NCBI RefSeq assembly: GCF_004803915.1
Contig: NZ_CP039396.1
Span: 2,170,001 to 2,234,000, forward strand
Length of the DNA: 64,000 nt
From: Duncaniella dubosii
GTDB lineage: Bacteria > Bacteroidota > Bacteroidia > Bacteroidales > Muribaculaceae
Direction: 5' to 3'
Shown here: positions 9,337 through 17,567 of the stretch, one piece after another
How positions within the stretch are numbered: position 1 is the first letter of the stretch
Layout: the number at the start of each line of letters is the position of its first letter
The notes under the pieces: generated by a model
Seen by the model: the letters and a program-made list of their open reading frames with translations, nothing else
Database searches by the model: none
Told to the model about the DNA's origin: nothing
Position numbers and translations under genes: made by a program

Positions 9337-10788
9337 ATGAGACAGTTACTTCTCTCGCTGTCGCTGCTCGTTGGACTACCCACGTTTGCCGTCCGCAAGA
9401 TGGCGAACGTGGTTTGTTTTGTAAAGTTCGCTGATCAGGAAGACGCCGAGTGGCAGCATCCGCAGGATTATTATGAGGCGATGTTCAACGATAGCGGTGA
9501 CAATGCCAATTCGGTACGTAATTATTTTACAGACATGAGCTATGGGGCGATGGAATGGAATTCCGTGCTTGTCCCGCTTGTCTATGTCGACAGTCATCCG
9601 CGCAGCTACTATTGCAAGCAGACATCGATTAATCCTGACGGCTATGACAACTATGCCGTCGCGTCGCTTCGGGAGCAGACGATGCTTGATGCTTTGTGCA
9701 AGTATGTCGAGTCGTCCATCCCTGAAGATGCGGAAATTGACTGCAACGGTGACGGCAAGATTGATAATTTTACTGTTATCATCAACGGCAATTCCGAAAT
9801 TTCATCGAATTATAACCTGTGGCCATCAAATCAGAAGTGCCTTTGGACCACTCCTGTCATCCACGGCAAGAAAGTGGATTGTTATCTGAAAGTATTCGAC
9901 AAGGCCAACGGATATAAGGCACTTGAGCCTCAGGAACTCAATACAGGTGTGTTATGTCACGAGATGATGCACACTCTGAATGCTTTTGACCTATACAGCA
10001 ACGGCAAGCTTGAGCCTGTCGGTGTCTGGGATCTGATGAGCGACAATCAGAAAGTCCCGCAGGGGCTCAGCGCGTACATTCGTCAGACATACGGCCGCTT
10101 TTACGGTAACTGGATTCCGAGTGTCAGGGAAATCAGCGAGTCGGGGCGCTATTTGCTCAGACCGCTCGATTCGGATAGCCCGGAGGATGTCGCGTTTAAG
10201 ATTGTCCCGGATCTATCGAAGGATGAGTATTTCATGGTTGAATACCGCGACAAGTCGTCGCGCTGGGACAAATCGCTGCCTTATGCCGGAATGCTTGTCT
10301 ATAGGATTGACCCCACGAGGGAAGGCAATCTAAATGCAAGCAAGTTTGAGATGTATGTGTTCCGTCCCGGCGGATCGGTTGATCAGGCCGGTGTAATCGC
10401 CAAAGCTCCGTTAGGCGAGGCGACCAAACGCACGTCGTTTGGTGCGGAAGGAGATGCGGACTATCCTTTTTATACTGATGGCACGCGTGCGCCGTTTTCA
10501 ATCACAGATGTAGTGACCGTTGACGGTGGGATTGAATTCACGCTTAATCTTGACAGAAGCGGTATTTCTGACATAGCCGCCGACAGGATTCTCCCTGCCT
10601 ACGACCGCATGTCGTCCGTCCTTTCAGCGCCTGATGCACGGCGCATCGACGTTTTTAATACGGCTGGAATCTGCGTTGTCAGTGTCAGTGAAATGTCCGT
10701 GAGTCTTGAGAGTCTGCCGACAGGATTGTATTTTGCCCGGGCAGCATATTCAGAAGGCAGGACTGCAACCATAAAGCTTTTGAAATAG
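9337..10788 (+). CDS. M6-type secreted metalloprotease with T9SS sorting domain
   Basis: A 483-residue protein with a signal peptide (LLLSLSLLVGLPTFA). The zinc site is H208-E-M-M-H212, followed by TLNAFDLY. This fits the M6 (immune inhibitor A-like) pattern HExxHxxxxxDxY, although Asn takes the place of the usual Gly. The VGVWDLMS segment after it is the expected Met-turn region. Residues from about 410 on form a type IX sorting domain starting SGISDIAAD and ending ATIKLLK. It would degrade protein outside the cell or at its surface and closes the protease-SusCD locus. A strong bidirectional terminator follows. The substrate is unknown. Confidence 0.85.
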   Translation: MRQLLLSLSLLVGLPTFAVRKMANVVCFVKFADQEDAEWQHPQDYYEAMFNDSGDNANSVRNYFTDMSYGAMEWNSVLVPLVYVDSHPRSYYCKQTSINPDGYDNYAVASLREQTMLDALCKYVESSIPEDAEIDCNGDGKIDNFTVIINGNSEISSNYNLWPSNQKCLWTTPVIHGKKVDCYLKVFDKANGYKALEPQELNTGVLCHEMMHTLNAFDLYSNGKLEPVGVWDLMSDNQKVPQGLSAYIRQTYGRFYGNWIPSVREISESGRYLLRPLDSDSPEDVAFKIVPDLSKDEYFMVEYRDKSSRWDKSLPYAGMLVYRIDPTREGNLNASKFEMYVFRPGGSVDQAGVIAKAPLGEATKRTSFGAEGDADYPFYTDGTRAPFSITDVVTVDGGIEFTLNLDRSGISDIAADRILPAYDRMSSVLSAPDARRIDVFNTAGICVVSVSEMSVSLESLPTGLYFARAAYSEGRTATIKLLK

Positions 10789-10823
10789 CCGGGATATTTT
10801 TCCGTGCACTGATCTAAATATAT

Positions 10824-10862
10824 AAAAATGCCTGTGGCTTCAATTCGGCCACAGGCATTTTT
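10824..10862. terminator. Bidirectional intrinsic terminator
   Basis: Perfect 15-bp inverted repeat (10824-10838 and 10848-10862) with a 9-nt loop, with A-tract on one side and T-tract on the other. It lies between the convergent M6 protease and GH31 genes and can serve both. Confidence 0.9.
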
Positions 10863-10883
10863 GTAATATGAAATATGTCCGGA

Positions 10884-13280
10884 TTAATGGATTTCGATGT
10901 GGAGAGGTGCGGCCACGGTCCATTTCACAGGAATCGATACTGTGGATGTGGACGGATCATATTTCCACGCTTTCTTGGAAAGGGTTTTGCCGTCGATGGT
11001 TATTTCGGATGGCTTTACATCTATAAGGTGAATCTTGAAAGTCAGTTTCTTCATGTCGGGTGCGCCGTGATATGTACCCTTGGCGGTGACATCAATGTTT
11101 ATGCCTTCGACTGATGCGTCGCCTCGGAAGGTGATGATCGAGTAAGTGTTGTCGGCAAGCGAGGCGGTCGATGTGCGGTCGTCCTCAAACATCTGGTATT
11201 CCGATTCTCCGAGATAGGGGTAGTAGGTGACGGTATAGGTATCCGTGCGGTAGTCGCCGGTCGATTCCATTTTGTAGTCGGCCTGAGGAATGAACGCTCC
11301 GGCGCGGACGAATAGGGGAAGCACGTCGAGCGGGGCAGGGTAGGTGATGGTGTCACCTCCGTTGTAGAATTTCGACGGCTTACTGTAGTCGACCCAGAGG
11401 CCGTCGGGGAAAATCACCTGACGCTCTGTTGCGCCCTGTTTCATGACGGGAGCTACAAGGATGTCGCGTCCCCAGAGGTATTCGTCGGTCACGTCGTCAT
11501 ATTTCCCGCTTCCGGCAGAGTAAAAGTTGAGCGGACGCACGAGCGGCTGACCCTGCGAGGCGTTTTCATAGGCGAGTGTATAGTTGTATGGAAGCCAGCG
11601 GTAACGCTCACGTATGAGAGGGAGGATGATGTCTTGCTGCGCGGGATATTTGTAGGGTTCGGCTGTCGACTGGGCATGGGTGCGGAGCACGGGTGAGAAA
11701 AGACCGAGCTGTAGCCAGCGCACGTAGAGTTCAGGGTCGTAAGGATTGTTTTCGTCGATGGCAAATCCGCCGACATCGTGGCTCATGTAGCCAAGACCGC
11801 TAAGACCTGAATTGAGCATGATCGTGACCTGTGGCTGCAGGCCGCCCCATGAACGGGACACGTCGGTCGACCACGGGAAGACGCTGTAGCGCTGGAGGCC
11901 GGTTGTCCCGCCGCGCATCATGGTCATGAGGCGTGTGTCGGGGAAGTCTTTTTTGAACATATCGTAGATAACCTGACTCCAGTCATTGCCGTAGAGGTTG
12001 TGATATTCACGTGTGGAGAGCCCATTAGCGTGTATGCCGGTCTCGGGATGCACTTCGGGTTCGCCGAGGTCGCCCCACCATCCGCCTACGCCTTCAAGTG
12101 TCAGCTGCCTGTAGCGGTCGGAGAGCCAGCGGCGAGTCTCGGGATTGGCCATGTCGAACATGCCTCCTTCGCCTACCCAGATGGTCACTTCCTGCGGATT
12201 GCCGGTGGAGTCTTTTAGCAGAAGCCCTTTAGCTGCAAGCTCGTTGTAGTTGGCGAGTCCGTTGGAGTTGCGGAGTATGTAGGGCTGCGAGATAATGACG
12301 GTGTTGACGCCTTCTTTTTTCAGGTCGGCAAGCATCTTTTTGTGGTCAGGCCACTGGACGGGATCCCATGCGAGACGACCCATGTCCTGCTCCTTACCAT
12401 ACCAGTAAAGGTCGAGGACTATACCGTCGACCGGATAGCCGGCGCGTTTGAGTGTGTCGACCACCCCGACGGTTTCATCCTGTGTGCGGTAGCCGTATTT
12501 GGATGTGATGTAGCCGAGTGACCAGAATGGCGGGAGATCCTGACGGCCTGTCAGCGATGAGAGCTGGCGGGTGGCATCGGCAAGTGTCCCCGCGCCGTTG
12601 ATGAAGTAGTAGGAAATCGGCGAGCGTGATTCAGATGTGTAGACAATCGGGTTTGACATCACCATCTCAGCTGCCGCAAAATCGTCGAACACGACCGAAT
12701 ATCCGTTTGACGAGATGAAAAGGGGCATTGTGATGTTCATCTGTCGGATGCGCGGATCGCCTGCTGTGTAGCCGTAGTTCTGGCGGTTGTACATCACGAG
12801 TGTGTCGCCTGCGAGATTGAAACTGTGGCCGCGCTCGCCGGCACCGTAGAATGAGCCTCCGCCCATTGTTGAGAGCGAAAGGCTCTGGCGGCCCCCTGCC
12901 GATGTGCGCAGACCGTTATCGCTGACGGCCTTGTTCCTGCCGGCGCTGATGTCGACTGCTCCGCTAATGCTGTCGACGCGCACCACGATGCCGCCACGTG
13001 TCGTGAGCAGGGCTATGCCGGGGGCAGTGGTTATGTCAGTGCCTTCGGCTCTGCCGGTGATGAGAGATGCTGTCGAGGCCGGGATGGTCTCGCCGGGAGC
13101 GAGGTTTGTCACTTTGATGATGTTATCGCTTACGGCATCAACAACTACCGAGCGCCCCGACGGAGTGGTGATGTCGATGCTGCCACGTGTGTTTCCGGCT
13201 GATGCCTCCGTGACAGCGAAATGCGCGGAAACCATGAACGCCAATGCGCCCATGACCCTTGCAGACCATATAAATTTCAT
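10884..13280 (-). CDS. GH31 family glycosidase or transglucosylase, secreted
   Basis: A 798-residue GH31 protein with a signal peptide. Order: N-terminal galactose-mutarotase-like domain, TIM barrel, and C-terminal beta domains including a DUF5110-like region. The nucleophile is D404 in WWGDLGEPE and the acid/base is D473 in PWSTDVSRSW. The spacing of 69 fits family members. The DLGEPE form resembles the branch that includes the Cellvibrio japonicus alpha-glucan transglucosylase, rather than the KTDFGE alpha-xylosidases, so alpha-glucosidase or 4-alpha-glucosyltransferase activity is likely. Two TAnnTTTG-like boxes (13320-13327 and 13330-13337) lie about 45 nt upstream. It stands alone between a terminator and the CDF gene. 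Family sure; specificity inferred. Confidence 0.9.
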   Translation of the reverse strand: MKFIWSARVMGALAFMVSAHFAVTEASAGNTRGSIDITTPSGRSVVVDAVSDNIIKVTNLAPGETIPASTASLITGRAEGTDITTAPGIALLTTRGGIVVRVDSISGAVDISAGRNKAVSDNGLRTSAGGRQSLSLSTMGGGSFYGAGERGHSFNLAGDTLVMYNRQNYGYTAGDPRIRQMNITMPLFISSNGYSVVFDDFAAAEMVMSNPIVYTSESRSPISYYFINGAGTLADATRQLSSLTGRQDLPPFWSLGYITSKYGYRTQDETVGVVDTLKRAGYPVDGIVLDLYWYGKEQDMGRLAWDPVQWPDHKKMLADLKKEGVNTVIISQPYILRNSNGLANYNELAAKGLLLKDSTGNPQEVTIWVGEGGMFDMANPETRRWLSDRYRQLTLEGVGGWWGDLGEPEVHPETGIHANGLSTREYHNLYGNDWSQVIYDMFKKDFPDTRLMTMMRGGTTGLQRYSVFPWSTDVSRSWGGLQPQVTIMLNSGLSGLGYMSHDVGGFAIDENNPYDPELYVRWLQLGLFSPVLRTHAQSTAEPYKYPAQQDIILPLIRERYRWLPYNYTLAYENASQGQPLVRPLNFYSAGSGKYDDVTDEYLWGRDILVAPVMKQGATERQVIFPDGLWVDYSKPSKFYNGGDTITYPAPLDVLPLFVRAGAFIPQADYKMESTGDYRTDTYTVTYYPYLGESEYQMFEDDRTSTASLADNTYSIITFRGDASVEGINIDVTAKGTYHGAPDMKKLTFKIHLIDVKPSEITIDGKTLSKKAWKYDPSTSTVSIPVKWTVAAPLHIEIH

Positions 13281-13449
13281 AGTTTAAGGAGTTGATTTAC
13301 TGATAAAAATTACGCTCTACAAATTTAAGCAAAATTATCGGATTATAGTGGTTTCAAGTTGTAAAAAGACATGAAAACTGCTGGTAGACGCGGTGTGAAC
13401 GTGGTGTCCGGGTGCTGTTTCTGAATCGGAAGGTGCGTTGCGGAATTTT

Positions 13450-14412
13450 TTATCGTTCTGTCCCTGTCGCGTTAGACTGCCGGCGGGTCGATGAGGACGG
13501 GAAGAACGGTTCGACATGGATATTTGTGATGATGTCAGTTCCGAATACGTTGCGGAGCGATTTTTCGACCTCGGTGGCTATGCGGTGGCCTTCGGCTACA
13601 TTGATGTCAGGGGCGACTTTGATATGTGAGTCGATGATGACGGAGTGACCGTTTCGGCGGGTGCGCAGACGGTGGTAGGTCATGACCCCGGGGACTGAGG
13701 CGATGGTCTCGGCTGCCTTCCTGACCTGATCGGGCGGGAGAGAGCGTTCGAGAAGTTCGTTGACTGAAGGGAGTGCGATCTGTATTGCCGACACGGCTAT
13801 GAAGACCGCGATTATGATTGAGGCCACGGGGTCGAGGATTCGCCACTGTGAGCCGAGAAAATAGGCTGCGGAAACGCCGATGAGCGTGGCTATGGATGAG
13901 ATGGCATCGCTGCGGTGGTGCCATGCGTTGGCTATGAGAGAGCTTGAATTGATGCGTTTTCCGGCATGGATGGTGTAGCGGTAGAGGTATTCTTTCGAGC
14001 CGATGGAGGCCAAGGCCACTATGATGGTGAATATGTCGGGCCGCGGGAGCGTCGCGCCTCGCATCGACGACATGATGCTGCCGGCTCCGGCTATTCCTAT
14101 GCCGGCTGCGACTCCGAGGAGCACGACCGCGATTAGGAGCGATGCAAATGTCTCGAACTTGCCGTGGCCGTAGGGATGGCTGCTGTCGGCGCTTTTGTAG
14201 GCTATTCCGACGAAGACGAGCACAATTGCGTCGGTGGCGAAGTCACTGAGTGAGTGTACTCCGTCGGCGACGAGGGCATCACTGTGGCCGATGATGCCGA
14301 AAATGATTTTCAGCACCATCAGCACAGCGTTTACCCAGAATCCGACGAGAGTGACGCGGCGGATCGTGTGGAGATATGCTTTAGTTTTGTCCGTAGTAAG
14401 CTCCGGGGCCAT
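13450..14412 (-). CDS. Cation diffusion facilitator family metal exporter
   Basis: A 320-residue inner-membrane protein with about six membrane helices. It has the two CDF metal motifs HSLSDFATD in TM2 and HHRSDAISS in TM5, then a cytoplasmic ferredoxin-like domain (about residues 210-300). Such proteins exchange Zn2+, Fe2+, Mn2+ or Co2+ for protons; the metal cannot be assigned. The start at 14412 lies 32 nt inside the 3' end of the araD gene, so the two are probably translated from one message. The C-terminal tail is rich in Ser and Arg. Confidence 0.9.
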   Translation of the reverse strand: MAPELTTDKTKAYLHTIRRVTLVGFWVNAVLMVLKIIFGIIGHSDALVADGVHSLSDFATDAIVLVFVGIAYKSADSSHPYGHGKFETFASLLIAVVLLGVAAGIGIAGAGSIMSSMRGATLPRPDIFTIIVALASIGSKEYLYRYTIHAGKRINSSSLIANAWHHRSDAISSIATLIGVSAAYFLGSQWRILDPVASIIIAVFIAVSAIQIALPSVNELLERSLPPDQVRKAAETIASVPGVMTYHRLRTRRNGHSVIIDSHIKVAPDINVAEGHRIATEVEKSLRNVFGTDIITNIHVEPFFPSSSTRRQSNATGTER

Positions 14413-15067
14413 GTTTGCGGCTGTAATGCTTTTCGATGAGGAGCGGGTTCATGGTGAGTCCGGGGTTGACACCATAGGCGATATAGGCCATTTTGGCCAC
14501 CTGTTCGAGCACGACGGCATTGTGGACGGCTTCGGCCGGAGTCTTGCCCCAAGCAAACGGTCCGTGGTTTTTGACGAGGACGGCGGGTGTGTCCATCGGG
14601 TTCAAGCCTTCGAAGCGCTTGATGATCACGTTGCCGGTCTCAAGCTCGTAGTCGCCCATGACTTCTTCCATAGTCATGTCGGCGGTGCAGGGGATGGCGT
14701 GATGGAAATAGTCGGCGTGGGTAGTGCCGATGTTGGGGAGGTCGATGCCTGCCTGTGACCATGCGGTCGCATAGGTGGAATGTGTGTGGACGATTCCGCC
14801 GATTTCAGGGAAGGCGCGATAGAGCGCAAGATGGGTCGGGGTGTCGGACGAGGGGCGGAGTCTGCCTTCGACCACGTTGCCGTCGAGGTCGACCACCACC
14901 ATGTCTTCGGCCTTCATTTCATCGTAGTCAACACCGCTGGGTTTGATTACAACGAGTTTTGTCTCCGGATCTATGCCGGAGACATTGCCCCATGTGTAGA
15001 TGACAAGACCGTGTTTCACGAGGTCAAGATTGGCCCGGAATACTTTTTCTTTTAATTCTTCAAGCAT
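14381..15067 (-). CDS. araD: L-ribulose-5-phosphate 4-epimerase
   Basis: A 228-residue class II aldolase-fold enzyme that closely follows E. coli AraD (231 residues) from [20 protein letters not shown] to HGPGAYYGQ. The zinc ligands are the two histidines of [11 protein letters not shown] plus a later histidine. The GTTHADYF segment and the C-terminal GAYYGQ distinguish the epimerase from L-fuculose-phosphate aldolase. It interconverts L-ribulose 5-phosphate and D-xylulose 5-phosphate. The frame is open upstream to 15238, but that stretch crosses a good promoter (15109-15140), so ATG 15067 is chosen. No other arabinose gene is nearby. Confidence 0.93.
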   Translation of the reverse strand: MLEELKEKVFRANLDLVKHGLVIYTWGNVSGIDPETKLVVIKPSGVDYDEMKAEDMVVVDLDGNVVEGRLRPSSDTPTHLALYRAFPEIGGIVHTHSTYATAWSQAGIDLPNIGTTHADYFHHAIPCTADMTMEEVMGDYELETGNVIIKRFEGLNPMDTPAVLVKNHGPFAWGKTPAEAVHNAVVLEQVAKMAYIAYGVNPGLTMNPLLIEKHYSRKHGPGAYYGQN

Positions 15068-15108
15068 GTCGGTTAAAAAATTGATGGTTATGATTATCCT
15101 TCGGATTG

Positions 15109-15140
15109 TAAAAGTAAGAATAATCGTGATAACATGCAAA
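15109..15140 (-). promoter_or_regulatory. Promoter of araD
   Basis: On the minus strand, TTTG (15137-15140), exactly 20 bp, then TACTTTTA (15109-15116), seven of eight positions of the consensus -7 box. Predicted transcription start is near 15102, giving a leader of about 35 nt before the araD ATG at 15067. It shows araD is a separate unit from the exporter cassette. Confidence 0.6.
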
Positions 15141-15147
15141 TAGAAAT

Positions 15148-15342
15148 TCACAACAGGCCGCTGCCGAGAGGTAGAGGGATGAAGTAGAGTACAATGAACA
15201 GTATGAGCATGACGGCGATAAGAGTCACGACGCTCCACAGTGTGAGCGAACGAGGGATTTCGCCCAATATCTGCCTGACTTTTTCAGAGCGAATGTCGAT
15301 GTCGGTCGTTAACCGTGGAGATTTGTCTTTATGGGAGGTCAT
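15148..15342 (-). CDS. 64-residue single-pass membrane protein resembling the HlyD N-terminal anchor
   Basis: ATG 15342 lies one nucleotide after the stop codon of the ABC exporter gene, so translation is probably coupled. The protein has a charged cytoplasmic head with [19 protein letters not shown], one membrane helix (about residues 37-55) and ends [11 protein letters not shown]. Bacteroidetes HlyD-type adaptors partnered with C39 ABC exporters often begin with a similar IRSEEVQEILG...P motif, a helix and then a long periplasmic hairpin and barrel. Here everything after the helix is missing, and an araD promoter follows at once. It could be a decayed adaptor or a small protein in its own right. 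Confidence 0.6.
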   Translation of the reverse strand: MTSHKDKSPRLTTDIDIRSEKVRQILGEIPRSLTLWSVVTLIAVMLILFIVLYFIPLPLGSGLL

Positions 15343-15343
15343 G

Positions 15344-17542
15344 TCAGTTTCCGAGTTCGAGCTGATTTTTAACGAGATTGTAATAAGTCCCTCCTAAAGC
15401 TATGAGGGATTCGTGAGTGCCTGTTTCGACAATTCGACCGGAGTCAACTACGATTATATGGTCGGCATTGCGGACAGTCGAAAGTCGATGTGCCACGACC
15501 ACCACAGTGCGTCCGCGATAAAAATCGTCAAGATTGCTGACGGTTTCACGCTCGTTTTTCGCGTCAAGAGAATTGGTGGCTTCGTCAAGGAATATGAATT
15601 TCGGGTCGCGGTAGACGGCGCGGGCTATAAGTATTCTCTGTGTCTGTCCTTTGCTGAGTCCTACGCCGTCGCGTCCGATACGGGTGTCGTAGCGAAGAGG
15701 CAGACTCATTATATAGTCGTCAATGCAGGCTATGCGGGCGGCGTGGTGCATACGGTCAGTATCGATTTCGTTGTCATCGACGGCTATGTTTCTGGCGATT
15801 GACTCGGAAAAAATCACACCGTCCTGCATGACCACTCCGCATTGCCGTCGCCACCATTTTAGATTGTAGTCTGCTATATCAAATCCTGCTATTGATATTT
15901 TCCCTGCCGACACCGGATAGTAGCCAAGCATGAGTTTTATCAGGGTTGTTTTTCCGCTTCCGGATGCACCGACAATTGCTGTGACCTTCCCGGCAGGGAT
16001 GTCAAAGGATATATCATTCAGGACATTGTTGAGTGCGTGAGGGTCATATTTGAATGATACGTTTCGAAGACTGATGGACAATAGGCTGTCTGTTGGAAAA
16101 GATTTTGCACTCTCTGTGGCGTTCTCCTCGTTGTGCCCCTCGTGAATTTCATTGATTCGTTCGAGGGATATTTTGACATCCTGTAGTGAATAGATGAAAT
16201 TCATAAGCTGTTGCACCGGTGAGTTGAGCTGTCCGATGATATATTGCACGGCAAGCATTGCGCCGAGTGTCATCTGTCCGTTGATTACTGCCGTTGCAGC
16301 AAATACGGTTATGAGTATGTTTTTGATTTCATTAATGAAAATACTACCAGCTTCCTGTGTCTGCTGTAGTTTGAGTGATTTCATCTGCACCGTAAACAGG
16401 TCGGCTTGCGTGTCTTCCCACTCCCATCGGCGACGGCGTTCACAGTCCTGAAGTTTTATTTCCTGCATCGAAGTGATGAACTGGTATGTCTTGTTCTGGT
16501 TGATTGCCTGTTGCTCAAACAGTTCATAGTCGATGATTTTCCGTCTTTTCAGGAAAGTCGATATCCAGATTCCATAGATTATGCTTCCGATGGAGAATAT
16601 AATGAAAATCAGCTTGTCGTAGATGAATAGAACTATTCCGAACACCGCGAAACTCAGAAACGTGAACACGACACTCAGAACCTGTCCTGTGAGGAAGGAC
16701 TGGACACGTGAATGGTCAGACATCCGTTGCATCAGGTCGCCAATCAGTTTTGTGTCGAAAAACGACATCGGGAGTTTCAAAAGTTTTATGAAGAAGTCGC
16801 TTAGGAGCGAGATGTTGATGCGCATGGATATGTGGAGCAGCAGCCATCGGCGTATGAAGTCGGTGGCCGTCCGCCCGATGACAATCATAAGCTCACCGAG
16901 CAGGATGAGCCATATGAGATTTATGTTGCTGTCACGGATGCCACGGTCAACTATTGCCTGTGTGAGAAACGGCAATATTAGCTGCATGACGCATCCGAGC
17001 AGAAGCCCGAATATAATGAGTCCGAAATGTCGGCTGTATTGTCTCAGATAGCCGGATAAAAATCGGAATGATCGGCGCTCTCCGTCGCTGTCGGGATTGA
17101 TTTTGCCGAAGTGGTCGTTTGGTTCGAGCAGCATGATTATACCCTTTGGGTCACTATGGTCATCTGTCGGCCCTGTCCATCCTTTTTTGAATTCTTCCGT
17201 AGAATACACAAGAAGTCCCTTTGCAGGGTCGGCAACATGAAATTTCTTACCGTCGCATTTGTGTAACACTACGAAATGGTTCTGATTCCAATGGATTATG
17301 GCGGGTAAAGTTAAATGTTTAAGGTCTTCGATTTCAGCTCGAACACAACGAGCCTTGAACCCTAATTTTTCTACAATATTATATATTGCTAATAAAGAGA
17401 CTCCATGAGCGTTTGTGATACAATAATCGTTAAGGACAGCAATAGACAGTCTATTGCCATAATACTCTGATATCATGGCAATAGATGCTATGCCGCATTG
17501 CATTGCGTCGTGTTGTTTTATGAACGGGAAACTGACGGACAT
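15344..17542 (-). CDS. C39-peptidase ABC exporter (bacteriocin/peptide type)
   Basis: A 732-residue inner-membrane exporter. Residues 1-125 are a C39 peptidase with a plausible triad C16 (MQCGIASIAM), H89 (QNHFVVLH) and D105 (VADPA), which would cut a leader peptide, usually after Gly-Gly. The ABC transmembrane domain follows (about 160-450). The ATPase has Walker A GASGSGKTT at 525-532, signature LSKGQTQR and Walker B FIFLDEATNSLD. It would process and export a small peptide. It lies 25 nt after an outer-membrane barrel gene and runs into the 64-residue HlyD-like anchor. No precursor peptide with a double-glycine leader was found nearby. Confidence 0.92.
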   Translation of the reverse strand: MSVSFPFIKQHDAMQCGIASIAMISEYYGNRLSIAVLNDYCITNAHGVSLLAIYNIVEKLGFKARCVRAEIEDLKHLTLPAIIHWNQNHFVVLHKCDGKKFHVADPAKGLLVYSTEEFKKGWTGPTDDHSDPKGIIMLLEPNDHFGKINPDSDGERRSFRFLSGYLRQYSRHFGLIIFGLLLGCVMQLILPFLTQAIVDRGIRDSNINLIWLILLGELMIVIGRTATDFIRRWLLLHISMRINISLLSDFFIKLLKLPMSFFDTKLIGDLMQRMSDHSRVQSFLTGQVLSVVFTFLSFAVFGIVLFIYDKLIFIIFSIGSIIYGIWISTFLKRRKIIDYELFEQQAINQNKTYQFITSMQEIKLQDCERRRRWEWEDTQADLFTVQMKSLKLQQTQEAGSIFINEIKNILITVFAATAVINGQMTLGAMLAVQYIIGQLNSPVQQLMNFIYSLQDVKISLERINEIHEGHNEENATESAKSFPTDSLLSISLRNVSFKYDPHALNNVLNDISFDIPAGKVTAIVGASGSGKTTLIKLMLGYYPVSAGKISIAGFDIADYNLKWWRRQCGVVMQDGVIFSESIARNIAVDDNEIDTDRMHHAARIACIDDYIMSLPLRYDTRIGRDGVGLSKGQTQRILIARAVYRDPKFIFLDEATNSLDAKNERETVSNLDDFYRGRTVVVVAHRLSTVRNADHIIVVDSGRIVETGTHESLIALGGTYYNLVKNQLELGN

Positions 17543-17567
17543 CGGTCAGTGGGATTGGTCCGGATGG

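Noticed and set aside
13281..13449. Small gene in the spacer between the GH31 and CDF genes
   Set aside because: The short minus-strand frame through this region continues into the CDF gene in another frame and has no plausible start or homology; I see only promoter-like boxes near 13320-13337.
15068..15238. Longer AraD with a 57-residue N-terminal extension
   Set aside because: The extension has no resemblance to AraD and its frame runs through a consensus promoter (15109-15140). ATG 15067 aligns with the known start.
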